From contig JBBSOC010000002.1 in NCBI GenBank assembly GCA_038260095.1, forward strand, positions 1 through 64,000: a DNA stretch of 64,000 nucleotides. The letters run 5' to 3'. Shown here piece by piece: positions 51,268 to 60,020 of the stretch. This stretch comes from QHCE01 sp038260095. GTDB taxonomy: Bacteria > Actinomycetota > Actinomycetes > Mycobacteriales > QHCE01. The notes beneath the pieces are model-generated. The model was given only the letters and a program-made list of their open reading frames with translations. It ran no database searches and had not been told where the DNA came from. Made by a program: the position numbers and the translations under genes. Within the stretch, counting starts at the first letter, position 1, and each line of letters starts with the position of its first letter.

Positions 51268-51966
51268 CTACCTACTGGTGTTCTCGAAGCCTACGTTAAC
51301 AACGTTCGGATCAGTAGCCGCGTCAAGGCAGTTCAGCAGTTGGTCGAGGCCGGCTTTCATCTGGGTGGTACTGAGGCGGAGTTCCCGGCGCTGGTGCAGA
51401 AAAAGCCCAGCGCCGACAACGGCCAGTAGTGCGTCAGCCAGGTAATTCGCGTGAATGTTCGGGCGAGCCTGAGTGAGCAGCAAGGCAAGATGTGCACGAT
51501 GCGTTTGATACGCACCGCTGTGAAAACGGGCCTTGGGAGCATGGCATTCAGCGAAAAGATGCAGCTCGGCCTGGGTGTCGAGCCGATCAATGTAGGCGTG
51601 CAAAAAAGCCCGGATCCGTGCGATCGGCGGAGCTCCAGGGCCTAACGGGGGTGACCCAAAGAGAAACTCCTGCTGAAAACTCCGCTCCCCATGGTCGAGA
51701 AGGGCGTAGGCGAGACCAGCGCGGTCTTTGAAGCGCCGATACACCGTGCCGACGCCGACGCCCGCCTGTGCGGCAAGTCCGTCCATGGACAGGGCAGCTA
51801 CACCCCCGGAGGCCACGATCGTCTGAGCTACTGCGAGAAGAGCATGTCGATTGCGCGTCGCATCCGATCGCTCAACAACCGGCTGCCCGAGAACAGGCAG
51901 CATCACCCGACCTGAAAGCTGATCGTTACGAATTTCCACGGCTGTCGCACCTCCTGCGGCCGCCAT
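51268..51966 (-). CDS. TetR-family repressor
   Basis: The 232-residue protein has a helix-turn-helix (ALSMDGLAAQAGVGVGTVYRRFKDRAGL, about 58-86) preceded by a 30-residue leader, and an all-helical ligand domain. It is divergent from the YceI-FMN reductase genes, and the intervening 116 bases carry two copies of a palindrome. This is the usual layout for a TetR protein that represses both itself and its neighbours until a small molecule binds. The ligand is not known. An oxidant or quinone would suit the neighbouring flavin reductase. Confidence 0.88.
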   Translation of the reverse strand: MAAAGGATAVEIRNDQLSGRVMLPVLGQPVVERSDATRNRHALLAVAQTIVASGGVAALSMDGLAAQAGVGVGTVYRRFKDRAGLAYALLDHGERSFQQEFLFGSPPLGPGAPPIARIRAFLHAYIDRLDTQAELHLFAECHAPKARFHSGAYQTHRAHLALLLTQARPNIHANYLADALLAVVGAGLFLHQRRELRLSTTQMKAGLDQLLNCLDAATDPNVVNVGFENTSR

Positions 51967-52010
51967 TGTAGATGTTGAAACTATCAGAAAAATACCACAA
52001 TCACTGTTGC

Positions 52011-52056
52011 AAACGGAGATTCTTCCGGTTAATCTAAACGGAGATAGTTCCGCTTA
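52011..52056. promoter_or_regulatory. Tandem operators between tetR and yceI
   Basis: AAACGGAGATTCTTCCGGTT (52011-52030) and AAACGGAGATAGTTCCGCTT (52036-52055) share ACGGAGAT-n2-TTCCG-n-TT with imperfect dyad symmetry. Their starts are 25 bases apart, so two dimers could bind on nearly the same helix face. They lie 45-90 bases before the TetR start and 27-72 bases before the YceI start. Confidence 0.7.
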
Positions 52057-52082
52057 GACTAAATCAGGGAAAGGGTACTCAG

Positions 52083-52629
52083 ATGCCTGTTGCCACACAA
52101 CCGTTCACCGGCGTGTTCGTCGCCGATCCGGTGCATTCGTCGTTTGTATTCACCGTTAAGCACATGAAGGTCTCCCTTCCGTGCTTCATTCGAGGACGTC
52201 AGCGCTCGCGCTGTCGCCGATGAGCAGGGGATTCGATTCGAAGGGGCGGCTCGAGTGGAATCAATCTCGATCAAGAACCCGCCAGAATTCCGCCAGCACG
52301 TCCTTTACGGCGCCGACTTCTTGGATGCAACTAACTACCCCGAGATCACCTTCCGTTCCAACGATGTACAGCTGAACGAGGATGGCACCGCAACTCTGCA
52401 GGGCGAGTTGACTATCAAGGGGATCACCAAGCCGGTCTCGACTACTGGTACCTACCAACCACTAGTCGAGGACCCTTTCGGAGGAACACGCACCGCCCTC
52501 GAGTTCAGCGCGGCCGTCGACCGCCGCGATTGGGACATGAGCTGGCAAGCGCCGCTACCCAAAGGTGGAGACGCGCTCGGCTATAACGTGCAGCTGAGTG
52601 CACACGTTGAGCTGGTTAAGGAAGGCTAG
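52083..52629 (+). pseudogene. yceI: YceI-family gene with a frameshift
   Basis: The start codon at 52083 reads MPVATQPFTGVFVADPVHSS and FVFTVKHMKVS, the normal opening of a YceI isoprenoid-binding protein. Near 52170-52178 (GTCTCCCTTCCG) the frame is lost and stops at 52220. One base over, the protein resumes as FRASFEDVSARAVADEQG and continues normally to a stop at 52627-52629. Joined it would be about 182 residues, usual for YceI. Loss of two bases or gain of one would account for it. Codon use stays gene-like on both sides, so decay is recent or the sequence has an error. Confidence 0.8.
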
Positions 52630-52631
52630 CC

Positions 52632-53192
52632 ATGGTCATCTTAGGTCTGTGCGGAAGCCTTCGGCAGGGCTCCTACAACCGGCGGCTACTCAAAGTGGCT
52701 GAAGCAAAGCTGCCCGTGGGTGAGACTCTCGATATCTTCGAGGGTCTCACCCAGATCCCACCGTATAACGCGGACAATGTGGCACCCCAAGCCGTGAAGG
52801 CGCTGCGTGACGCGATCATCGCAGCCGACGCGGTCTTGATTGCCACCCCGGAGTACAACTCCTCCGTTCCTGGACAACTCAAGAATGTCCTGGATTGGGC
52901 ATCACGGCCCTTCCCGGACAACTCGCTGCGCAACAAGCCGGTAGCGGTGATAGGTGCCTCTACAGGCTTGTTTGGCGCGGTGTGGGCACAGGCCGAACTG
53001 CGCAAAATACTCACTACTATCGGAGCGGATGTAGTCGAGGGAGAGCTCCCCGTTGGCCAAGCTCACGATGCCTTCAACGAGGATGGAGACCTGGCCGATC
53101 CCGACCTAGCTTCAGCGCTGAGCGACCTCATCAACCAGCTGTTGCATAAAGTACCTGTCAAAGCCGACGCAGCTGCAGCTGCTCGTAGCTGA
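52632..53192 (+). CDS. NADPH-dependent FMN reductase
   Basis: The 186-residue flavodoxin-fold enzyme has GSLRQGSYNRRLL, the FMN phosphate loop, and TPEYNSSVPGQLKNVLDWASRP, typical of the chromate/quinone reductase (YieF, ArsH-like) family. It transfers electrons from NAD(P)H to quinones or similar acceptors. It starts 2 bases after the yceI stop, with AAGGAAGG inside yceI as ribosome site, so it relies on the yceI transcript. It is intact although yceI is not. Confidence 0.9.
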   Translation: MVILGLCGSLRQGSYNRRLLKVAEAKLPVGETLDIFEGLTQIPPYNADNVAPQAVKALRDAIIAADAVLIATPEYNSSVPGQLKNVLDWASRPFPDNSLRNKPVAVIGASTGLFGAVWAQAELRKILTTIGADVVEGELPVGQAHDAFNEDGDLADPDLASALSDLINQLLHKVPVKADAAAAARS

Positions 53193-53226
53193 CGTGAAGA
53201 TTCCGAACCGCGAGCGCTTACGGCAT

Positions 53227-53335
53227 GGTGCACGATTGCAAGTTACTGCCATCATCGTCGATGAAACGACCAGATCAGCGGCAGCGCGTTTTTGCCAAGT
53301 TAAGAGAACTTGTGCAAAAATTTTTATCGTGCACC
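53227..53335 (-). mobile_element. MITE-like repeat, copy 2
   Basis: Bounded by GGTGCACGAT (53227-53236) and ATCGTGCACC (53326-53335), a perfect 10-base terminal inverted repeat. The interior matches 28875-28985 in reverse orientation, including an identical 45-base block beginning GTGCACGATAAAAATTTTTG. It sits in the gap between the FMN reductase and VOC genes and encodes nothing. Confidence 0.7.
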
Positions 53336-53341
53336 ACCTCG

Positions 53342-53713
53342 TTAATCAATCGAAAAATGCGGATTATGAATCACACCCAGCGGACTTCCCGACGGGGTGC
53401 GCACCACCGCGACGCGGATGCCGCCCCCAACGTCTTTGGCCGCTGTGTGTTCGGTAGCACCGTCGGTAAGTAGCTGGGTCACAGCGGCGTCCACATCCGC
53501 TACGCCCCAATACGTGATGGGACCGTCCTCGGGTAAGCCGTTGGGGTCGAGCGCAAGCTCATATCCGGCGACATTGAAGCCCACGTAGAAAGGCTCGTCG
53601 AAATACGGTTCCTGTCCAAGCACTTGCGTCCACCAACGCTTGGCTATCTCCAGGTCAGGTGCCGGGTAAATTACGCTCCGCAAGCCCAAAAAAGCCGCTG
53701 CTCCACCTGTCAT
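53342..53713 (-). CDS. VOC (glyoxalase-fold) protein
   Basis: From ATG 53713 the 123-residue protein reads FLGLRSVIYPAPDLEIAKRWW, then ITYWGVADVDAAVTQLL and VVRTPSGSPLGVIHNP, matching paired beta-alpha-beta units of the vicinal oxygen chelate superfamily. Members include dioxygenases, glyoxalases and antibiotic-binding proteins, so the function is open. It is divergent from the siderophore synthetase genes. An upstream ATG at 53737 is possible. Confidence 0.82.
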   Translation of the reverse strand: MTGGAAAFLGLRSVIYPAPDLEIAKRWWTQVLGQEPYFDEPFYVGFNVAGYELALDPNGLPEDGPITYWGVADVDAAVTQLLTDGATEHTAAKDVGGGIRVAVVRTPSGSPLGVIHNPHFSID

Positions 53714-53878
53714 AGGCACAGCCTGCCATAAGAACAACTGGCCCGGTGCCTAGTGTCGTGTAATCGATATCGTCGTTCGTCTGCTGGCGCTCAGGCGGAT
53801 TTTGATCTTTTGGTAGCGTGATGGGGCAGTGTGGGGTGGAGACTGACGGTGCATCTGGACTGACTTCCCTGTTCACGA

Positions 53879-55705
53879 ATGCCGGCCCACCACCTCACAC
53901 ACATTGTTGAGGCTTACGGTAGCTACGTGCTGATTAGCGCCAACTTTGTACGAAGCGCGGCCTACGCCGTTCGATGTGTGCTCGCCGAACGCAACTCGAA
54001 GCTGGCCCTTGACTACGCCGGCTACCTCATCGCAGCACAACGGGACATAGAGCGCAGGCTTGGCGTCGCTATGCGTCACGAATCGGTAGCGATCACCGAA
54101 CTCAGACAGCGTGCCCAACTCCAGCTGGCTGACTGCGTAGCCAACCATGCACTCGCGCTCCTCGGTGCACGCCACCGCGAGATCGCGCTGCGGCGGCAGG
54201 CCGCACATCGCGGCATCACCACGCTGATCGAGTGGGCTCAGCAGCGCAACGATCCGACGCAGAGCATGCTGGCGCTGTTTGAACAATGGATCATCAACGG
54301 CCATCCACTGCATCCGGCCGCAAAAGTCCGGTTAGGCATGAGCCCCGTCGAAGTTCTAGCGACGTGCCCGGAATGGGGCAACACTGTCGAGCTCCGCGTT
54401 GTGGCATTGCATCACACTGCCGCGCAGGAGTACGGCAGCGCTATAACGCGATCACCCGCGCAACAGCGACCGTTGACCAACCTACTGTTGCGCGAACACC
54501 CGCAACTGCGAGCTGCCGTTGTTGCCGAGTGCGGGGCCCAACAAAGTTTCCAAGACAGCGTTACGCTCCTACCGGTGCATCCTTGGCAGGCCGACCATGT
54601 GTTGCCGGGGCGCTTCGGTCGCGAACTCAATGACGGCACGCTACGGTTCCTACCGGTGCACATTCCAGCGCGGCCGTTGGTGTCCTATCGGACCGTCATC
54701 CCGTTGGCCACGCCGACCGCGCCTCATCCGAGCCATCTCAAGACCGCGTTGAGCGTTCAACTCACCAACGCACTGCGGGGTGTCTCACCGTCCGCCGCCC
54801 ACAACGGGCCGCAGGTCTCACGGCTACTCGAGGAGATCCTGCGCCGCGAGCACCATTTCGGCGGTCGCTTAGAGGTACTGGCCGAACCAGCGGCAGCACA
54901 CTTTCAGTCAGCTGAACCGCAGACAGCAACCAACGCACAGGCCTTGCAGCGTGCTAGCTCCGAGCTGGCGGCGCTAGCACGGAGCAATCCCGAGCTCGAC
55001 CTTGGCGAGGGTGAGCTGCTACTTCCCGCCGGTGCGTTCACCGCGCGCTCGCCGCTGTCGAACCAGCCAGTTCTGGCAGAGCTGCTCGACACCCTGTGTG
55101 CCGCAAACCCGAACGCGGTTGTGCTCAGCAACCGCGCAGATGCGGCCAGGTACTTCACTTACTGCTATGCCAACGTCTGCGTTCCACCACTCCTGACGCT
55201 GCTCACTCGCTACGGTGTGGCGCTAGAAGCACACGGAGAGAACATGCTGCTGGTAATCCGGGCTGGAGAACCGCAGCGCTGCGTTGTACGCGATTTTGGC
55301 GGCGTGCGAATTCATTCCCAGCGGCTGGCCGAACAGCAGCTACACATACAGCTATTGGCCGGCAGCGTGATCGCCACCAGCGACGACCACGAACTGCGCC
55401 ATAAGCTGTATTTCGCACTGTTCGTCAACGAACTCAGTCAACTGATTACCTGCCTATCTAGGCTTTCCGGGCTGTCTATCGCGCGGCTATGGCAGCCCTT
55501 TCGTGCCGCGGCTACACGCACCTTCGATGAGCTCGCGGCCGAACCGCGGACCCGGCGCGCCGCTCAGGAAGATGCCCGGGCGTTGCTGGAACAACCATGG
55601 CCATACAAGGCCATGCTCTCGATGTGGCTGCGCGGCGACGTCACCGATTACAGCTACCTGCCTACCCATAATCCGTTTGCCGTCACCTCAAGGGGGAACG
55701 CGTGA
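53879..55705 (+). CDS. NIS siderophore synthetase (IucA/IucC family), first of a pair
   Basis: NRPS-independent siderophore synthetases join a carboxylate such as citrate to an amine using ATP. The 608-residue protein has the family blocks GHPLHPAAKVRLGMSP (about 141), LPVHPWQ, LKTALSVQLTNALRGVSPSAAHNGP, ALEAHGENMLLV and VRDFGGVRIH (about 470), all with the usual charged residues. The ATG is the first start after an in-frame stop at 53861. It overlaps the second synthetase by 4 bases. No precursor-making or transport gene is adjacent, and no clear iron-regulator box was found upstream. Confidence 0.9.
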   Translation: MPAHHLTHIVEAYGSYVLISANFVRSAAYAVRCVLAERNSKLALDYAGYLIAAQRDIERRLGVAMRHESVAITELRQRAQLQLADCVANHALALLGARHREIALRRQAAHRGITTLIEWAQQRNDPTQSMLALFEQWIINGHPLHPAAKVRLGMSPVEVLATCPEWGNTVELRVVALHHTAAQEYGSAITRSPAQQRPLTNLLLREHPQLRAAVVAECGAQQSFQDSVTLLPVHPWQADHVLPGRFGRELNDGTLRFLPVHIPARPLVSYRTVIPLATPTAPHPSHLKTALSVQLTNALRGVSPSAAHNGPQVSRLLEEILRREHHFGGRLEVLAEPAAAHFQSAEPQTATNAQALQRASSELAALARSNPELDLGEGELLLPAGAFTARSPLSNQPVLAELLDTLCAANPNAVVLSNRADAARYFTYCYANVCVPPLLTLLTRYGVALEAHGENMLLVIRAGEPQRCVVRDFGGVRIHSQRLAEQQLHIQLLAGSVIATSDDHELRHKLYFALFVNELSQLITCLSRLSGLSIARLWQPFRAAATRTFDELAAEPRTRRAAQEDARALLEQPWPYKAMLSMWLRGDVTDYSYLPTHNPFAVTSRGNA

Positions 55706-57579
55706 CCCAACAACGCGCAGCCCACCCGCCAAGCGCAACAACCGACGAATCCGCAGAGCTGCTCTCGTGGGCCACGCAGCACGCGCCGCCACTGGCAGCA
55801 GCATTACCAACAGCGCTGACCCAGGCGCGGCTCATCGTTGCCAACAATCTAGCCGCGGCACTACAGCGGGAGGGATTTGGCGGTGACGTATCGCTCACCA
55901 CAGCACACGACGTTGGATTTGCCAGAGCTGTGCTACTTCAGGCCCACTGGCGCGGAGAGCCACTCATCGACCCAGGCTCATTGCTGGCTGAACATCCCGC
56001 GCTGCGGGGAGCGTCTGACTATCACGCGGACGTCTCCAATGCCGTCGCCCATCTCGGGCTCACTTTGGCTCGGCACGCTTCGTTGGGCGGCCCCCCGCAC
56101 CTCGAACTCGCTGACTACCTGGCGACGGGGGCATCAGTGGCGAATCTGCTAGCCGACCAAGCGAACCTGCTCGGCCACAACATCCATCCACTAGGACGGT
56201 TACGACGTGGTTGTAGTCCTAGCGACGCACTGGCCTATGCGGCGGAATGTCAGCCATCGGCTCCGGTGATGCTTCGCGTGGTAGCTGTCCGAAAAGACTG
56301 CGTTTTACGAAGCCGAGCAGCCGGAAACAACGTGCAGCTCGACGAGCTACTACTCGCCGATTTCCCCGCGATTGCTAACGAGTTGGTGCAACTACGCGCA
56401 CCGCACAAGTACGCATTAATTCCCGTTCACCCGTGGCAGTACGACAACGTACTGCGGCACAGCTTCGCTGAAGAGCTGAGCTCGGGGACGATCGTTGTGT
56501 TCACGTTGCGGCTAGCCGCAACGCCCACCACATCCATGCGCACTCTCGTGACCACGCCCGGGGCAACCGGCAGATGCTGGGCGATCAAAACCGCGCTCAA
56601 CATGCGCCTCACCTCGACCCGCCGCGATATCTCGGCGGCGACCATCGCCAACGGACCCCGCGTCAGTAGCGCGCTCGCTGCCATCGTGACAGCCGACCCG
56701 TGGTTGCGAAGCCGAGTCAGCGTCGTTCGTGAAGTCGCCGGAAGTTGCTGGCATCCAGCGCGTCCCGAGACAGATCCAGCTCGGGCTCGCGGACTCGCGG
56801 CGCTACTGCGCGAGGATCTAGGCCGTTACGTACAGCCTGGGCAGCTAGCGATCAGGTGTTCCTCGCTAATGTCGGGTCCACCGAGCTCGCCGCACCAGCT
56901 GCTGGCTAGCATCATCGACCGTTTGGCGCAACGCCGAAACTGTACAATCAGAGCAGCTGCGAGGATATTTCTGACCCAATACGCGGACTACTTCGCGACC
57001 AGCGCGCTGGTGCTGCTGTCAAGTTACGGGGTAGGACTGGAAGGTCATCTACAAAACACCGTGTTAGTACTTGACGGCGATGGAGCACCCGCACGGGTAC
57101 TGTTGAGCGACTTCGGCGGCATACGGCTGCACCTGCCCCGGCTAGCAGCCGCTGGCTATCAGTTGCACCTGCATCCCGACTCGATTACCGCGCACAGCCA
57201 GATCGATATAGTGCGCACCAAGGCCTACTACGCGTGCCTGCAAGCGAACCTGGCACAGTTGGTTCTTGGTTTGGCCACCGACTGTCAACTGCCGCCCGAC
57301 GAGAGCTGGCAGTTGATCTGGCATCAACTAGAACAAGCTTTCGATTATTTGGCTCATATCCCCTTGAGCGCAAAAAACGCAGCATCTGACCGCGCCGCAC
57401 TGCTTACTCCTACCGCCGCGCAGCGCGCATTTGTGACTCCTGTGCTAACGCCGACGCGGTTCTCAACCGGCAGCTCAGCCGGCGGCGAACCGTATATAGA
57501 AGTACCCAACCCGCTACACGACACGGCTCGAGTACGCAATAAGCTGCATAGCCATGATGAACAGCGACAGGATCCGTAA
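55702..57579 (+). CDS. NIS siderophore synthetase, divergent second copy
   Basis: The 625-residue protein is a second IucA/IucC member. The first conserved block is altered: GHNIHPLGRLRRGCSP (about 157-172) in place of GHPxHPxxKxRxG, so one Pro/His and the Lys differ. LIPVHPWQ and the KTALNMRLTSTRR block are kept, but VGLEGHLQNTVLV and LLSDFGG replace the more usual EAHxQN and RDFGG. It may have different substrate preference or reduced activity. It is translationally coupled to the first synthetase and could act on its product. Confidence 0.88.
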   Translation: MTQQRAAHPPSATTDESAELLSWATQHAPPLAAALPTALTQARLIVANNLAAALQREGFGGDVSLTTAHDVGFARAVLLQAHWRGEPLIDPGSLLAEHPALRGASDYHADVSNAVAHLGLTLARHASLGGPPHLELADYLATGASVANLLADQANLLGHNIHPLGRLRRGCSPSDALAYAAECQPSAPVMLRVVAVRKDCVLRSRAAGNNVQLDELLLADFPAIANELVQLRAPHKYALIPVHPWQYDNVLRHSFAEELSSGTIVVFTLRLAATPTTSMRTLVTTPGATGRCWAIKTALNMRLTSTRRDISAATIANGPRVSSALAAIVTADPWLRSRVSVVREVAGSCWHPARPETDPARARGLAALLREDLGRYVQPGQLAIRCSSLMSGPPSSPHQLLASIIDRLAQRRNCTIRAAARIFLTQYADYFATSALVLLSSYGVGLEGHLQNTVLVLDGDGAPARVLLSDFGGIRLHLPRLAAAGYQLHLHPDSITAHSQIDIVRTKAYYACLQANLAQLVLGLATDCQLPPDESWQLIWHQLEQAFDYLAHIPLSAKNAASDRAALLTPTAAQRAFVTPVLTPTRFSTGSSAGGEPYIEVPNPLHDTARVRNKLHSHDEQRQDP

Positions 57580-57697
57580 AATCGGTGTGGTGGTCTTAGT
57601 GGTCGCCTTGGCTGCCGGAGGCGCAGCCACAGCTATCGGCGGCTGCTCGAAAGCACAGGCCGCCCCTCGGGAGTCAACGGTTAAGGTCCAACACTAG
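57554..57697 (+). CDS. Short lipoprotein, possibly truncated
   Basis: A 47-residue frame starts inside the end of the second synthetase gene. A basic start (MMNSDRIRKIG) is followed by a hydrophobic stretch and a lipobox-like IGGC, so a lipid-anchored peptide of about 18 residues would result. Siderophore loci often continue with a substrate-binding lipoprotein, and this may be the surviving beginning of one. It could also be a genuine small lipoprotein. Its stop overlaps the end of the convergent asd gene by 3-4 bases. No ribosome site is clear. Confidence 0.5.
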   Translation: MMNSDRIRKIGVVVLVVALAAGGAATAIGGCSKAQAAPRESTVKVQH

Positions 57698-58758
57698 CCA
57701 AGCTCTTCGGCCACCAGCTCAGCGATCTGAGCGGTGTTCAAAGCTGCCCCCTTACGCAGATTGTCTCCGCACACGAACATCTCCAACCCATGCGGGTCAT
57801 CAAGGTGTCTCCGCAACCGACCTACCCATGTCGGATCGGTGCCCACTACGTCTGCTGGAGTCGGGAAATCCCCCAGCGCGGGATCGTCGTAGAGCACCAC
57901 CCCGGATGCGTCAGCAAGCACCTGTTGGGCTTGGGCCTGGCTTACCTCACGGTCGAACACCGCATGTATTGCTAACGAGTGACCGGTCACCACGGGCACT
58001 CGCACGCAAGTGGCGGTCACTTTCAGTTCTGGAAGCTGCAAGATTTTCCGAGTCTCATTACGTACTTTGAGCTCTTCGCTGGACCACCCATTCTCTTGTA
58101 AAGAGCCGGCCCAGGGCACTACGTTAAGCGCCAGTGGGGCCGGGAACGGCCCGTCGGTGTCTCCGATAGTTGCCCGCAGATCTCCAGCTCGAGTACCAAG
58201 TTCGAGGTTACCCGCGACCTTGACCAACTGATCCCGCAGCGCGTCCACGCCCGCTTTTCCAGCTCCTGAGGCCGCTTGATACGACGCCAACACCAGCTCC
58301 TGTAACCCAAACTCTCGATGCAGGGCACCCACCACCACGATCATCGACAGTGTGGTGCAGTTGGGGTTAGCGATGATGCCGCGTGGCCGGTTGCGCGCCT
58401 GTTCCGGATTGATCTCAGGTACGACGAGCGGCACATCCGGCTCCATACGGAATGCCGCCGAGTTGTCCACCACCACGGCCCCGGCCGCGACAGCAACCGG
58501 TGCCCACTTCGCGGCAAGCTCGTCAGGAACATCGAACATCGCCACATCGACACCGTCAAAAACCGCTGACTCTAGTAACTGCCCTTCTACCTGCTTGCCG
58601 CGAAGTGTGAGATTACGACCGGCCGAACGACGTGATGCGATCAGACGAATCTCACCCCAGCAGTCTTGCCGTGACGAGAGCACCTGAAGCATCACCGCAC
58701 CCACGGCACCAGTAGCACCCACTAATGCCAACGTCGGTTTGCGCGTAGTCATGCTCAT
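57694..58758 (-). CDS. asd: Aspartate-semialdehyde dehydrogenase
   Basis: It reduces aspartyl phosphate to aspartate semialdehyde, the branch point to lysine, diaminopimelate, threonine and methionine. The 354-residue protein has the NADP fold LALVGATGAVGAVMLQVL, the catalytic Cys in NPNCTTLSMIV, and SYQAASGAGKAGVDAL. The start overlaps ask by 4 bases (ATGA), the order conserved in mycobacteria (Rv3709c-Rv3708c). Confidence 0.95.
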   Translation of the reverse strand: MSMTTRKPTLALVGATGAVGAVMLQVLSSRQDCWGEIRLIASRRSAGRNLTLRGKQVEGQLLESAVFDGVDVAMFDVPDELAAKWAPVAVAAGAVVVDNSAAFRMEPDVPLVVPEINPEQARNRPRGIIANPNCTTLSMIVVVGALHREFGLQELVLASYQAASGAGKAGVDALRDQLVKVAGNLELGTRAGDLRATIGDTDGPFPAPLALNVVPWAGSLQENGWSSEELKVRNETRKILQLPELKVTATCVRVPVVTGHSLAIHAVFDREVSQAQAQQVLADASGVVLYDDPALGDFPTPADVVGTDPTWVGRLRRHLDDPHGLEMFVCGDNLRKGAALNTAQIAELVAEELG

Positions 58759-59273
58759 CTCCCCGTTCCGGCATACACTGGCGCTTCTTCGGCCGCACCC
58801 AGTTCAAATGCCTCGTGCAGCGCACGCACAGCCACATCGAGATCGCTTTCTCGACACACCACTGAGATGCGGATCTCAGAGGTGGAGATGATCTCAATGT
58901 TCACACCCGCGCCAGCTAACGCTTCACAAAAAGTAGCTGTCACGCCGGGATCAGCCCGCATTCCGGCGCCTATCAGAGACAGCTTGCCAATCCGCTCATC
59001 GAAAGTCAGCTGGGTGAACCCGACCGTGTCTTGCGCTCGCTGCAGTGCTTGTAAGGCTGCGGGACCGTCGGCAATCGGCAGCGTGAATGAGATATCGGTG
59101 CGAGCAGCCTCAGGTGCAGCGACATTCTGCACAACCATGTCGATGTTGATATCGGCAGCAGCAACGGCACGAAAAATTACCGCTGCCGCACCTGGTGAAT
59201 CCGGCACTCCGCCGACGGTAATCTTGGCTTCGCTGCGGTCATGGGCGACCCCGACAATAATTGCTTGTTCCAC
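58755..59273 (-). CDS. Aspartokinase beta subunit from an internal start
   Basis: A GTG at 59273-59271, in frame with ask, is preceded by GAGGAG at 59285-59280 with 6 bases spacing. It would give a 172-residue protein consisting of both ACT domains, the same size as the beta subunit that Corynebacterium glutamicum makes from an internal start. The alpha2beta2 arrangement is well established for actinobacterial aspartokinases. Confidence 0.75.
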   Translation of the reverse strand: MEQAIIVGVAHDRSEAKITVGGVPDSPGAAAVIFRAVAAADINIDMVVQNVAAPEAARTDISFTLPIADGPAALQALQRAQDTVGFTQLTFDERIGKLSLIGAGMRADPGVTATFCEALAGAGVNIEIISTSEIRISVVCRESDLDVAVRALHEAFELGAAEEAPVYAGTGR

Positions 59274-60020
59274 AGCAAGCTCCTCAATAGAGCCAGTCAC
59301 AAGAGTGCCCGGCTTATTAGAATAGGACGATCTGACGCGAATTGGCATACTGTTGCGACGGGCATATTCCACTGACCGCAGGTGGAGCACCTTAGCCCCG
59401 CACGCGGCAAACTCCAGCATTTCCTCATACGTCACCGTGTTCAGCCGTCGCGCGCGCGGCACAATACGTGGGTCTGCGCTGTATACCCCATCTACGTCGG
59501 TGTAGATCTCGCATACGTCGGCCGCAAGCGCGGTAGCCAGCGCGACAGCGGTGGTGTCGGAGCCGCCACGCCCTAACGTCGTAATGTCCTTAGTGTCTTG
59601 CGCCACTCCTTGGAAGCCCGCCACGATCGCGACAGCGCCTTCATCCAAAGCTCCTCGGATCCGACCGGGAGTTACATCGATAATGCGCGCCTTACCATGC
59701 GAAGAAGTAGTGATCATCCCAGCCTGAGAACCGGTAAATGATCGGGCGTCAAATCCGAGCGTGTGGATAGCCATCGCTAGCAGCGCCATGGAAATACGCT
59801 CGCCAGCAGTAAGCAGCATGTCGAGCTCGCGACCCGGTGGAAACGGTGTGATCTGCCTAGCAAGCTCGGCGAGGGAATCTGTAGTGTCACCCATCGCCGA
59901 GACCACGACCGCAACGTCGTCGCCGTTTTTTCGCGTTGTAACAATCCGCTCGGCCACTGCCTTAATCCGTTCGGCATCAGCTACTGATGAGCCGCCGTAC
60001 TTTTGAACTATTAACCCCAC
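58755..60020 (-). CDS. ask: Aspartokinase, alpha subunit
   Basis: It phosphorylates aspartate, the first step of the aspartate family pathway. The 421-residue protein has KYGGSSVADAERI at the N-terminus, LGRGGSDTTAVALATAL, YTDVDGVYSADPRIV, and two ACT domains at the C-terminus with RTDISFTLP and EIISTSEIRISVV that bind lysine or threonine for feedback control. A smaller beta subunit starts internally and shares the C-terminal region. Confidence 0.95.
   Translation of the reverse strand: MGLIVQKYGGSSVADAERIKAVAERIVTTRKNGDDVAVVVSAMGDTTDSLAELARQITPFPPGRELDMLLTAGERISMALLAMAIHTLGFDARSFTGSQAGMITTSSHGKARIIDVTPGRIRGALDEGAVAIVAGFQGVAQDTKDITTLGRGGSDTTAVALATALAADVCEIYTDVDGVYSADPRIVPRARRLNTVTYEEMLEFAACGAKVLHLRSVEYARRNSMPIRVRSSYSNKPGTLVTGSIEELAVEQAIIVGVAHDRSEAKITVGGVPDSPGAAAVIFRAVAAADINIDMVVQNVAAPEAARTDISFTLPIADGPAALQALQRAQDTVGFTQLTFDERIGKLSLIGAGMRADPGVTATFCEALAGAGVNIEIISTSEIRISVVCRESDLDVAVRALHEAFELGAAEEAPVYAGTGR

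Noticed and set aside
53738..53878. Iron-regulator (DtxR/IdeR) box upstream of the siderophore synthetases
   Set aside because: No sequence close to TTAGGTTAGGCTAACCTAA was found in the gap. Regulation by iron cannot be claimed from sequence.
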